Shown here piece after piece: positions 22,936 through 33,561 of a DNA stretch of 64,000 nucleotides. Within the stretch, counting starts at the first letter, position 1. The number at the start of each line of letters is the position of its first letter. Source of the stretch: Bimuria novae-zelandiae CBS 107.79 (lineage: Eukaryota > Ascomycota > Dothideomycetes > Pleosporales > Didymosphaeriaceae); contig ML976664.1 in NCBI GenBank assembly GCA_010015655.1, forward strand, positions 345,706 through 409,705, given 5' to 3'. A model generated the notes under the pieces. That model was not told where the DNA came from. It did no database searches and worked only from the letters and a program-made list of their open reading frames with translations. A program made the position numbers and the translations under genes.

Positions 22936-24427
22936 ATGGCACTGTTGTCGCGTGCATCCCAGAGTATTGTTGACGCCATGACACCTGTTATCGCGCAGCC
23001 CGCAACCACTGCTCCAGGCGATAAAATATACCATCTCGAAGTCGACGCACGCATCGAGTCCATCAGAGATGCCCCGAAACGCGATACAAACGTCCTAGGT
23101 TCACCCGGATTGATTGCTACAAGGGAATTCGAGCCCAAAGATGACGTAAATCAGAGGATGCAGGCGTGGTGGGAGGAAGCCATCGCGAAGAACATGGACG
23201 TTTCCGATACATATTCCAAAGTCGCCGTTCTCATAGTCAAGTGGGCGGACGATCTAGATGATCTCAAGACGAGAGCAGAGGTATGTGGTGGGTGAGCACT
23301 TTGCGCTGGGCAATCCACTAACACATTTCAAGGCCGAAGAACTGGATGCTGTCTTCCGTGAGCTGTTCAAGTTCACCACCGAGACAGTCGAACTCAACGT
23401 CGCATCGAAGCCGCAACTCCAGATAAACCGTCACATGAGCGCATTCGTAGATAAACACGACGGGCCACACAATCTCTTAATCGTGTATTATACTGGACAT
23501 GGCGTTTATCGAGAGGACAAGAAATACTTGGAGCTTACGGCGAAGCTCGACACTGACAACAGATGTTATTGGGGTTCCAGATGCAATTGGAATAAGGTTG
23601 AAGAAATTCTGCAAACGGATGATGTCGAATCAGATATACTCACAATTCTGGACACTTGCTACTCAAGTAACGTCGTACAGAAGAGCGGAAGAGAGGAAAC
23701 CAAAACATTCGAATTTTTAAGCGCTTGTGCCATCAACCAAACAACAGCAGCCCCCGGCAGCAATAGCTTTACACGCGCTCTCATCGATACCTTGAAAGAG
23801 CTCCATACACGATACGGTGATAAGGGCTTTACGACGGTTCATCTTAACCAGGGCATTCTACTTGACAAAAGACGCCAGGACGCGCCATCTCAGTTGTGGT
23901 TTCGCATGCAGCGCGAGCATTACGGACGGCACATCCACTTGTCACCTTTGAAGCCGCGGCAGACCCATGATGAGAATGCTCCCAGGTTGCGTCCTGTACG
24001 GCCGCGCGGCTTCCTTACTCTACAGTTCGCACTGCGAGATGAGTCTCTCACACAGGAACAAATTGAGTTTCTCGCGTTACATCTCAGCAAAGCACTGAAT
24101 AATAAGAAACTTCTCGGTCTGAGCCGTATATCGTGGCAAAAAATGGAGTCCGCTCCTCCTATGAGTACTCCCTTGGGAAGAGTAGCACTTGCCATGTTTG
24201 CAATCGCGCAGTGGAAGAAGGTCATTGAGAAGCGTCGCCAGGAACGAAGACGACTGGATGAAGTACGGTTACCCATCGTCTCAACAGTCGAAGAGCCATT
24301 GTCGGCGACCTCTCGGAAGCGCTCGCGCGATAGCTTGAACGACTCGCCGGAACCTGAGCGAAAGCGCGATTATCTTGTCATCTCGCAGCCGCCCTCCCCT
24401 CCAGTATCCAATTCGTCGAGTAGCTAG
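22936..24427 (+). CDS. Caspase-like (peptidase C14) protein
   Basis: Two exons, 22936-23280 and 23333-24427, are joined across a 52-bp intron (GTATGT, branch CTAAC, AAG) and give 479 residues. The start is the first in-frame ATG; a second lies at 22978. The caspase-type core has VAVLIVKWADDLDDLK (near residue 102), LLIVYYTGHGVY with the catalytic His at 171, and ILTILDTCYSS with the catalytic Cys at 224. FLSACA and FTRALIDTLKELH follow, as in the C14 fold. The C-terminal third is helical and basic (WKKVIEKRRQERRRLDE), with a likely nuclear signal (RKRSRDS, ERKRD) and a Ser/Pro tail. No NLR, WD or prodomain is attached. In fungi such proteins are linked to stress and cell death; the substrate is unknown. 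Intact. Confidence 0.85.
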
Positions 24428-25309
24428 CGTTCTCAGACGCGGGCCATCGGACGTAAACAATTGCTCGAATTTTTATACATCTATGTGCATCTGAAACGAC
24501 GCAATTGTACTAGCGACGCAGTTGATGTGCTGTCATCAGTGCTTAAGTGGAAATGAACTGATTCCTCTGTGGATCTCCGTATGCGAGCGACTTTTCACTG
24601 CTTGCGCAATGTCTGTTTCCAGTCTCCCTCAATCCTGGATTCTCGAACATCAAGTGGCTCAGCAACTTCCCATTTGAACCGCCTCCTTCGTAGGGCTGTC
24701 GCCAACAGCTGTGCTGCCAGTTTAACGTTTTCATTTTATTGGGACTGGCTCATGGGAGCACGTAGCGACCACAGCTCTCTGAACAGACTTCAGTCATGTA
24801 CCCCACAGGTCCAGACTTGTTAGGCAGGCAGACATGTGAGGACAACAAGCTGTATTGCTATCTGCAGAAAAGAGTGTATGGAGTGAGGAGTCTGCTGAGC
24901 GGAGAGAGAGCGGGCGAGAGTCTGTTAAGTTAGTAGTCCGTGCACTTAGGTGGTGCCTTCCACACATACCACCTCTGACGTCAGTCACGTGGCGACACCC
25001 CCCCCCCCCCCAGCTGCGGTGTACCCACACCAAAGCTGATGCTCTATACTATACCTAAATAGGTAGTATATAATAGAATCTAAAGTGGTCCTTCTTAAGC
25101 TTTTCTTATAGATATTCCTTAATATCTTATAGTCCTAGCTACTTTATAAACTTAGTGTGCCTTTAACGCATACGGCTCTTAGTAAGTCTATTAGCTAGTA
25201 TTTAACTAGTAGGCTTTTACTAGACTAATACCCGTCCTTGTGCCTGCTTTTGTCTTAACTAATACAAGTAGGTGTTAACGTGGCATAGCTTTATAAATAG
25301 CTTGTTAAC
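24428..25309. other. Right edge of the gene island
   Basis: Unique sequence runs to about 25050 with no supported gene. A run of 14 C (24998-25011) lies just before the sharp change to AT-rich, RIP-mutated DNA near 25050. From 25050 to 25309 the sequence is AT-rich, has no match elsewhere in the window that I can see, and shows no coding signal. Confidence 0.6.
24998..25011. repeat. Homopolymer run C14
   Basis: Fourteen C in a row, about 40 bp from the compositional boundary. It may be prone to assembly error. Confidence 0.9.
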
Positions 25310-27289
25310 TAATTACATGGCCCTTTGCACTGGCAAGGTGGCTAGCATACCTATAGTACCTTTACAGGAGATACATTCCACCCTTGCCTGAGATATATTC
25401 TACTATAAAGTAATGGATGTCAAGATAATTAGATGTATATAATCTTATAGTTAGATAAAAGGTTTCTGCCTCTCTACTAAACAAGGGATTATTATCTTTA
25501 TTAAATAATAACTGTTCTATCTTATTAAAAACACTTTTTAATTAGGTAATTAAGAGCCTTACTGTCTTAATTTAGCTAATTATAATAGTCCTATTAATCC
25601 TTAAAGATCCCACGGTAATTTTAACTAACTACACTAACTATACGCTATAGCTAAAATAGCTTAAAATAAAATACTAATTCTAAAAGATCTAGAGTATTAT
25701 TAACCTAGCGCTAATAGATATACTAAAGCAGAAACCTATAATGCTAATACATTTATTAACAAATAATTACTAGCTAACTGTCGCCTACGCGATAGCAAAC
25801 CTAAATAGCGTACTTATATTACTATTACTAACAGGTACGAAAGTATGTAAGGATAATAGCGACTATTATAATAAATAGCTTAAAATTAATACGGTTATAA
25901 ATTAAGCCTCCTAAAACGAAAAAGTGGATCTTTAAAAAATAGTTACTTTTCTTTAAATAATAATCTTTATATATTTATAAAATAACTGCTACATTCCTAA
26001 GGGAAAAAAATTGATTAATAAGCTTATAATTATAGTTAGGGTTAACTATTAAGATAAATATTTACAAGCAAGGGCAAGATACTAAAAAGCGCTTAAGCTA
26101 ATAAAATAGCTAGATTATAGGTTATATGGCTACTTTAGTATAATTATATAATTATAAAAGCAGAGACTAACCGCGTTCTAAAGCTTTAAAGGCTAGACTT
26201 AGTTACAGAAGACATTTTAAAGGAGTTATATATGTTATACTTATGTAAGTAATAACCTTTTAATAATATAAAAACAAGAATATAGCTACTTTATAAAAGT
26301 AGAGCATAAAACTCTTTTAAGACTATATAATACTATAGTGCTTAATTAAGGATAAATAAAAGGGTGCTTTTACTATTATAGGTTTATCTCTTACTAATAG
26401 TAATAGATCTACCTAGGCCACAAACAGGAACGCCTCTCTTATACATAAATTAGTATTATCTAAAAGTCAATTTTTTTTAATTATCAATAATAAAATAATA
26501 GTTAATAAACTAGAGCTAAGCAATGCGTAATTATAAATAATAAGCTAGTAGTAGATAGTAGCCTTAAGTGTCCTGCTTAAAAATAATACTATAGTTTATA
26601 AGACTACTTCTACGATTTTCTGAATAAGTAATTAGTTTAGTTTAGGCTAAAACCTAGCATAGCTATCCTAATAAAGTTTAGGCTAGAGAATAACCTTGCG
26701 CTCTAAGAGAGCCTAAAAAGAATAAAGAGGGCTAGATTATAGGCACCTTTAATTAAACTATTATATACTCTTACTCTAACTTAAATTACTAAGGCTAATA
26801 ATAAGTAACTAAATAAATATAGGATTGCTAAAATCCTAGCAGGATTTAACGCCGTATTTGTTTATAACACCTTAAATACCTACCTATACTTAATTTAGGT
26901 ATAACTTATTATATCTTTAATAATATTAATTACTTTATCATATACCAGCCATTGGTGCTAGCAGACTTTATACGGACCAGGAAAATATTAATATATATTA
27001 AAGGATATAAAAGTGTCTATATTAACGTATAGAGTATAAGTAGTAATTAAATAATATAGTTAACTAATATTACCTATTATCCTAATCTGCTCTATATTCT
27101 TATATCGTTCTAATTACTCTAGAGGTAAGGCCTTTAGTGGGATATAAGGGCAGACCTAACTAGACTGATAAATAGGTAAGGTTATAGTTACATAACTTTT
27201 AAGTTAGGGTTAGATTATGTTATATAAGAACTTAATCCTAACCTAATAGAATTTATATCACCTTATAAAGTAAGCAAAACATAATATAA

Positions 27290-27480
27290 TTAGTATAACT
27301 TTAACTTAACTCTAACTTAACGCTTTAATAACTTAACCTAACTCTAATTTAACGCTTTAATAACCTAACCTAACCTAACCTATACCTATACTAGTATAAT
27401 CCTAACCTAACCCTAATCTAATATCTATGCGATCCTAACCTAATCCTAACCTAAGCTTAGTAACCCTTAACCTATTTATC
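27290..27480. repeat. Degenerate CCTAAC array inside copia copy A
   Basis: Repeated CCTAAC, CTTAAC and CCCTAAT words cover this stretch, with a clean CCTAAC run near 27363-27380. The pattern resembles a decayed interstitial telomere-type array, but fungal telomeres are usually CCCTAA and the units here are mixed. Confidence 0.6.
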
Positions 27481-27569
27481 TGCCTAGAACTAATGACTCT
27501 AAAGAGAAAGATAATACTATACTAGTAGAACTTTAAGCGTTATATATAGAGTGGGTGTTAGAACACAGG

Positions 27570-27659
27570 ATAAGGCTAGCTGGTAGTATAAGGCTAGCAG
27601 GTAGTATAAGGCTAGCAGGTAGTATAAGGCTAGCAGGTAGTATAAGGCTAGCAGGTAGT
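27570..27659. repeat. Minisatellite, 5 x 18 bp
   Basis: The unit ATAAGGCTAGCAGGTAGT occurs five times; the first has one change (A to T). It sits in RIP-decayed sequence yet keeps near-perfect units, so it arose or was homogenised after the decay, or is too short for RIP to act on. Confidence 0.92.
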
Positions 27660-28590
27660 ACTCCTACTAAAGCTATATATGCTATCTATAAGACTAACAC
27701 TCGCACTAAATAAAGACTATAAAAGATAAACATAATAACCTAGCACAAATAATTAGTCTATCTAGGCACTTAGACTCTTAAATACCTTATATAGTAATTT
27801 AAGAAGGTAAAAGTTAAAGGCCTTTTTATTATTAAGTATAACGCCTATAGCAAAGTTAATCTAAAATAGTAAATATGCTACTAAGCTAAGGAGCTAACCA
27901 AAAGCCTTTGTAAGTAAGTTCTAATTAATTTTTATAAATATAAAGTAAATAGCTGAGTAGGAAAGAAGAGCTAAATACTAATTATGAATTAATTTTTAGC
28001 TTTTGTATAAGGCTACTACTTTAAGGATAATCGCCTGGTATAATTAATTATAAAATAATTTAGCACTTTTACACTATTTACAAAAGTATAATATAATATT
28101 ATAGAAAAAGTAATTAAATCTAATAATAATATCATCTCTATTAAGGTAGATAATAAAAAGTAGTGCTTAGCGTAAGAGATCAAAATTAAGCCCTTGGCAC
28201 TTAATACTTAAGTAAAAAGTAAAGGGGCTAAACGCTTAGGGGATGTAATAAAGAAGAAAGCGCGTGCAATATATTAGGATTTAATATAACGCGTGGCGGG
28301 GCATTGATACTTATCTATACGCCGTAGCCAAAACTCTTAACTTAGTTACGAATTATACAATAAGTCACGCGTCCTAGGGATATTAGGAGTCCTAAGAGTA
28401 TCTTAGCACATATGACTTTAGGATAAATAAGGCTTTAGGATTTAAGGGACAAGATATATATAGAGAAACTTACAAGTAGACTTCTATCTTTATATTTAAC
28501 CTATTTATTAATCTATTATTTAAATTTAACATAGACTGTAATGTACGTCGCCCTATATAACGTCACCATACATTCTCAAAGGGACCGAGA

Positions 28591-28606
28591 AACGATAGCT
28601 ATCGTT
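28591..28606. repeat. Perfect 16-bp palindrome inside an LTR
   Basis: AACGATAGCTATCGTT is its own reverse complement. It lies in a patch of about 100 bp (28530-28640) that is richer in GC than the LTR around it and absent from the other family II LTRs. Confidence 0.8.
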
Positions 28607-29029
28607 ACAAGGCATAGGATAGTATATATAGGCATCATGACATAGGCTCTTATTAATGTAATCATAACTTATTTTAATTTTAATACTAACGCCCTATTAA
28701 TATGCACGAGCTATTAATACCCCTTCCTTACGTTATAATACTTTTACCTAAAAACTAACTCTAGACTTTTTAAGGCTAGCTACCTTATTAGGTTTTGAAA
28801 TTTTAAATACCCTTAATATAAGTACTACGAGGACTCCTAGTCCTTCTACAGCTCTAAGCAATACTAATATTGTACTAATTAAAAATACGAAGAATATCGC
28901 GTATAAACCTAATTTATATAACAATAATTATAGTCTTCTTATCACTTAGTTCCTATAATTAGACTTGTACTTGTTTAACTAAGAAATCGGTCTTAAAGGT
29001 AAGAAGAAAGGGATTTTCATAATAATATA

Positions 29030-29213
29030 TATGTCGCACAGTCACAACGATTAGGGAGCTCGTAAATAAAGTCTATTAAGGAGGAAAAGTTCTACTAAGA
29101 CGCCCAGCTATTTATAAAGCTTAGGGGATTACGTGCTTAGCTACTTAACTACTTAGCTTAATTCTAGCTTATATAATAAAGTTCTAGTTAAGAGTCAGCG
29201 AGCTTTTACGATA
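29030..29213 (+). mobile_element. Short LTR, copy 1
   Basis: It aligns along its whole length with 33378-33561 (blocks CGCACAGTCACAACGAT and AAAGTCTATTAAGGAG). Its ends read TATGTC and ACGATA, RIP-altered from TGTGGC and ACAACA. No clear target duplication is seen. Confidence 0.75.
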
Positions 29214-32200
29214 TACTTTTTAACTTTTAAAGTATAGTAAAAAGAGTTAAGTAGTAAGTTAAAGTATAAAAGATAGTAAACTTGCACGTAAAGCTTAAAA
29301 ATCGTCTAGCTTAGATCCTTAGCACACTAGGTAATTAGTCTAAGTAACTAGTTTATATAGAGTTTAAAAAAAAGTAGATAAAAGAGGAGTAGCGTACTTT
29401 TACTATAAAGCTTTAATAAATATTTAAGAGTAATTATTTACTTGTAACGTGACCTGCGTAAGTACTTATAAAATAAGATAAAAAAAATAAAAGTAGCGTG
29501 TTACGATCACGAATCCCACAGGAACGAAGGAACTATATAATTACGCCAAGAGGGTCATTATTAGCGAAATTACTAGGACGGAGGAACACAAAGAAGTGCG
29601 GGGTAGCTTAGGTTAGTAGTTATGTAATAGGGTCCCGCATAATGCGAGATCCTATAGGACCTTAAGGGTCCTAGGGATCTTAGGATCTTAACGGGACTAC
29701 AATAATAATTCTAATAATAGTAAGGGCTAAAATAAAGAGTATATAGTTTAATAATTTTTTAATGCCTTTTCTACTTCTTATAATTAACTTAATATACTAC
29801 GAGTATATATTTTATAATCGATTAGTATATTTCCTAGTTAGTTATTCTATAGTTTATTATAGAATTAGATTATTTATAAATCCTAGTATTATTATTATAA
29901 GCTTTTAATTACTAAATATATTCGCGAGACATCTTACCCTTAGCCTATCATACCTTAATAAGGAATAGACTTAGGTACGTAAAGCCCTTATAATACTTTA
30001 ACTACCTAAAGATCTAAAATAACATAATAACACTATTAAGCACTACTAGGTTAAAGGCCCTAATAAAAAGTAGTACTTTTAGGCTAACTATAAATCTAAT
30101 AATATTACTAGCTAACTAAGCTAACAAGATATAATAGCTTAAAGAGTAGTTGGCTAGGCTAATAACTTACGTTCTAATTACTATTATTATAAAAAGGATA
30201 TCCTTTAAGGTTCCTAAGGTTTATAAAGGTAAAGAAGAAGGACTTAAGGCGTTTTTTATAAATATAGAATTTAATTGCCACTATAATAAAAATATTATTA
30301 GAACTAAATAATCTAAGATTCTTATAGCTAGCATGTATATAAAGGGTAAGGTAGCTAAGTAGCTTTAACTTCTTATTAAGGACTATTTAGAAAACGAAGA
30401 TAATATCTCGGAATATAATAATAAACTAAGAAGGTATTTAAGGTTTATGTATCCTTTAAGGAATAAATTTAAATTATGTTTAAAGAAGTTAACGAAGAAT
30501 AATAAGCTAAACGTAAAATATAGAAGCTTAAATAAATTTCATTAGCTAGTGCCTATATAGCTAAGTTTTAATGCCTATAAGCTAAAATTAATTACGACAA
30601 CGCCCTACTTTAAGAAGCTTAGTATAATAGACTAAAGGAAAATATTAAGAATACGCTTACCTACTATAATAAAATAGACAACCTAGAAGAACTTATAAAG
30701 CTAGCTATATAAAATAATAATTAACTCTATAAATAATAGTTAGAAAAGCGAGAAAGCTATCGCATCTAACCTAATATTAAAAAAAGCTAGAAACAACGGA
30801 AGGACTATAATAGAGATATTATAATAACTAATAAAGCCTAAGAATAGAAACTAAGGAAGTAGTAAAAGGACCGTAATAATAGCCTATTTAACTAAAAATA
30901 AAAATAACGCTTTAACAAGAAAGCGTGCTTCGGATATAAAGAATAGAATTACTTTTAAAGAGATTATTTAAAAAATAATAAAGGATAAAGCAAGAAAGCT
31001 CAGATTGTTTAAGTAATAATAGCTATACTACGGGCACTAACACCTATACTACTAAAGACTAATAAAGGTAAAGACTTTAATATAAAACTTAAAGTTCTAG
31101 AGACGCTAGAAGAAACGGAATAGAGGATAGTACTGGAGCATAAAGTCCTTTTCTAACTATTAGAAGGAAAATGCTAGTTATGTAATAGCTAGATATATAT
31201 ACCCTAGAAATGTATATAAAATATTAAACTTAAAGGACTAAGGGCTACGATAATTTACAAGTTTACTACAAAGTACTAAGGAAATGTACTAGTACTAAGA
31301 TAATAGATTAAGATTTAAGAATAGTATAAATAGGTAGCCTAGTTTATTTATAATAAAAAAGATTGCTAACTGCACTGGATAAAGAAAGCATAAGTAGTAA
31401 TATTACTAAGAGACCCTAATTATAAGTTTATTAGTAACTATAAACTTATAATAAACTACTATAAATATTTCCTAGATAAATAGGAATGCTACTATAAGAC
31501 ATTAGGGTAGTAAAAGTGTTTTAATAACAAATACTAAATACACGAGGTACACAAAGAAGCTATAGGCTAGTATCTTAAAGGCATAAACTTAGGGTTAATA
31601 GTAACTATAGGAAACTAATAGATAGAGGGCATAAGTCCTAATTACTTATAATAAATTAAATAGCTAGATTATAATAGGAATTGTTTGGCGTACCTATATT
31701 AAAAAATAGATAGTAGTACTAGAAACAACACTACTATATAGAGATCTAAAATCTTAAGAGTGTCTAATTATAGGATGTAGGCAACACGGAGAACCCTAAA
31801 AAGAAGAAGAGGTTTAGTAAATTAAAGATGCTAGGAGTACCTATAAAGCGCTCTACTAAAATTAATAGAAAAAGGCTAAAACTAACACTAGGATAAAAGA
31901 AGCCATGCGAATTTAGAATAAAAAAAATAAAAACTTCTTAAAATGCCTCTAAGAAGACTAATAATAAGTTAGAAAACTAAGGCACTACTAGATAAAAGAC
32001 CTTACTAGTAAAGGCGTAACTATAAAAGAAAAAAAATAGAAATAGATATAAATAGCTTATACTTAACTAAGGAAGTTATACCTAGCGATTACTAAGTAAT
32101 AGCGCTAATAGACCTTAGAGCGACTAAATACTTAATATCTTTTAAGATAGTAAAGAAATATAACCTTCTATATAGGAATAAGAAAATACCTATATAAGTA

Positions 32201-33377
32201 GAAATAGTAGATAGGACGCTATCCTAAGGATATAGTAAAGGCTAGCTACGCCTTAAAATAACGCTATTACTAGTTAGTCTAAATAGATTATAGAGCTAAT
32301 ATAGCTTTACGATAATAGATTTTAGAAGCCTAAAAGTATTTATTAGCTATAATTAGCTATTATAATATAACTCTATTATTAACTAGTAAAGAAAGATAAT
32401 ACGTAGGTAAAACTTATAATAAAAGTTACTAGTGCATAATAATTAAAATAAGTAAGCCTAAAGATTTAGTACGCACCTCTTAAAAAGGGAACTAGCAAGA
32501 AACTAATAATTACAGAAATATTATCTTATAAGGTTGTAAGGATCTACAAAAAGGACCCTTAGGCAGTAGGAGTTATATAGATAAGGAAGAGAGCGCTCTA
32601 GAAGGAGGGGCAAGAAACTCTATTTATACCTAAGAAATACAAAAATTTCGCAGCGCTATTTTACAAATAAGATAGTAAAACACTCCCAAAACATCAGGAA
32701 TAGGATTATAATATCCATTTATAGAAAGGTGCAAAGTTATACCCTAAATAATTATAACTATTATTATAAGACTAATAAGAAAAGTTAGTAAAATAGAAAA
32801 AAAAAAACCTAAAGAGGAAGTTTATATAACTAAGTAAAAGCTTAATAGCTTCTACTATACTATTTGTGCTAAAGAAAGACAGATAACTCTAACTATATAT
32901 AAGCTTTTAGTAACTAAATAATAAAACGATAAAGAATTAGTATCCCTTACTACTAATAATAAAGCTTATAGATTAGCTCTAAGGAGCGAAGTAGTTTATA
33001 AAGTTAAATATATAAGATTAGTTCTACTAGATACTTATAATTAAAGAATGCGAATAGATAACAGCATTTTAAATATAATACGGGTTATTTAAATTTATAA
33101 TTACACTTATAGGACTAGCGAATACCCCTACTACGTTTTAAGCGATAGTAAATAAAGCATTACACGAATATCTAGATATATTCTATACGGTATATCTAGA
33201 CGATGTCTTAATATATTCGGGAGCCACGCTTAAAGAACACATATAGCATGTATAAAAGGTGCTAGCTAAGATAAATAAATATAAATTCTATACGACACGA
33301 ATGGAATATCTTAAATTTATGATTTTAAGAAAAGGCGTTAAAATAAACCTGAAGAAAGTATTTACGGTATAAAATTT

Positions 33378-33561
33378 TGTGGCGCACAGTCACAACGATC
33401 AGGGAGCTCGAAAACAAAGTCTATTAAGGAGTGGAAGTCTTACTCAGAAGCTTGGCTATTTACAAAGTTAGGGGGATCACGTGCTTGGCTATTTGGCTGC
33501 TCGGCCTAAACCTAGCTAGTTCCATAAAGCTCTAACCAGGAGCCAGCAAGCTTTTACAACA
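33378..33561 (+). mobile_element. Short solo LTR, copy 2 (184 bp)
   Basis: It starts TGTGGCGCACAG, ends TTTTACAACA and is flanked by a perfect 5-bp duplication AATTT (33373-33377 and 33562-33566). It splits the RT of gypsy I between KVFTVQNF and KFVKHV, which are adjacent in the family. The LTR is unusually short for a gypsy element and may belong to a small non-autonomous (TRIM-like) family. Confidence 0.88.

Larger units (their letters stand above)
25310..28271 (+). mobile_element. Copia (Ty1) retrotransposon copy A, truncated
   Basis: The sequence is homologous, in inverted orientation, to 61000-63045 and 60480-61000 (shared blocks near 25370/62980, 25500/62830, 25680/62640 and 27780/60960). 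Plus-strand translation gives copia gag-like text (LTNYTNYTL, near 25630) and, near 28200, KPLALNT followed by KRLGDVIKKKARAI. The latter matches the end of copia integrase (QNG...ERxGGVIxxKAR). It stops at 28271, where a gypsy LTR begins. No intact frame remains; stops are nearly all TAG/TAA. The element boundary on the left is set only by loss of homology. Confidence 0.75.
28272..29498 (+). mobile_element. Gypsy family II fragment with 5' LTR
   Basis: An LTR of about 529 bp (28272-28800) aligns with the LTRs at 34146 and 42360 but carries about 100 extra bp near 28530-28640. Leader sequence to about 29025 matches 34577-34800. It truncates copia copy A on the left and is itself ended by the gypsy family I LTR at 29499. 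No 3' part is present. Confidence 0.75.

Noticed and set aside
29025..29218. Target duplication around the short LTR copy at 29030
   Set aside because: ATATA on the left and TACTT on the right do not agree even allowing C-to-T or G-to-A changes.
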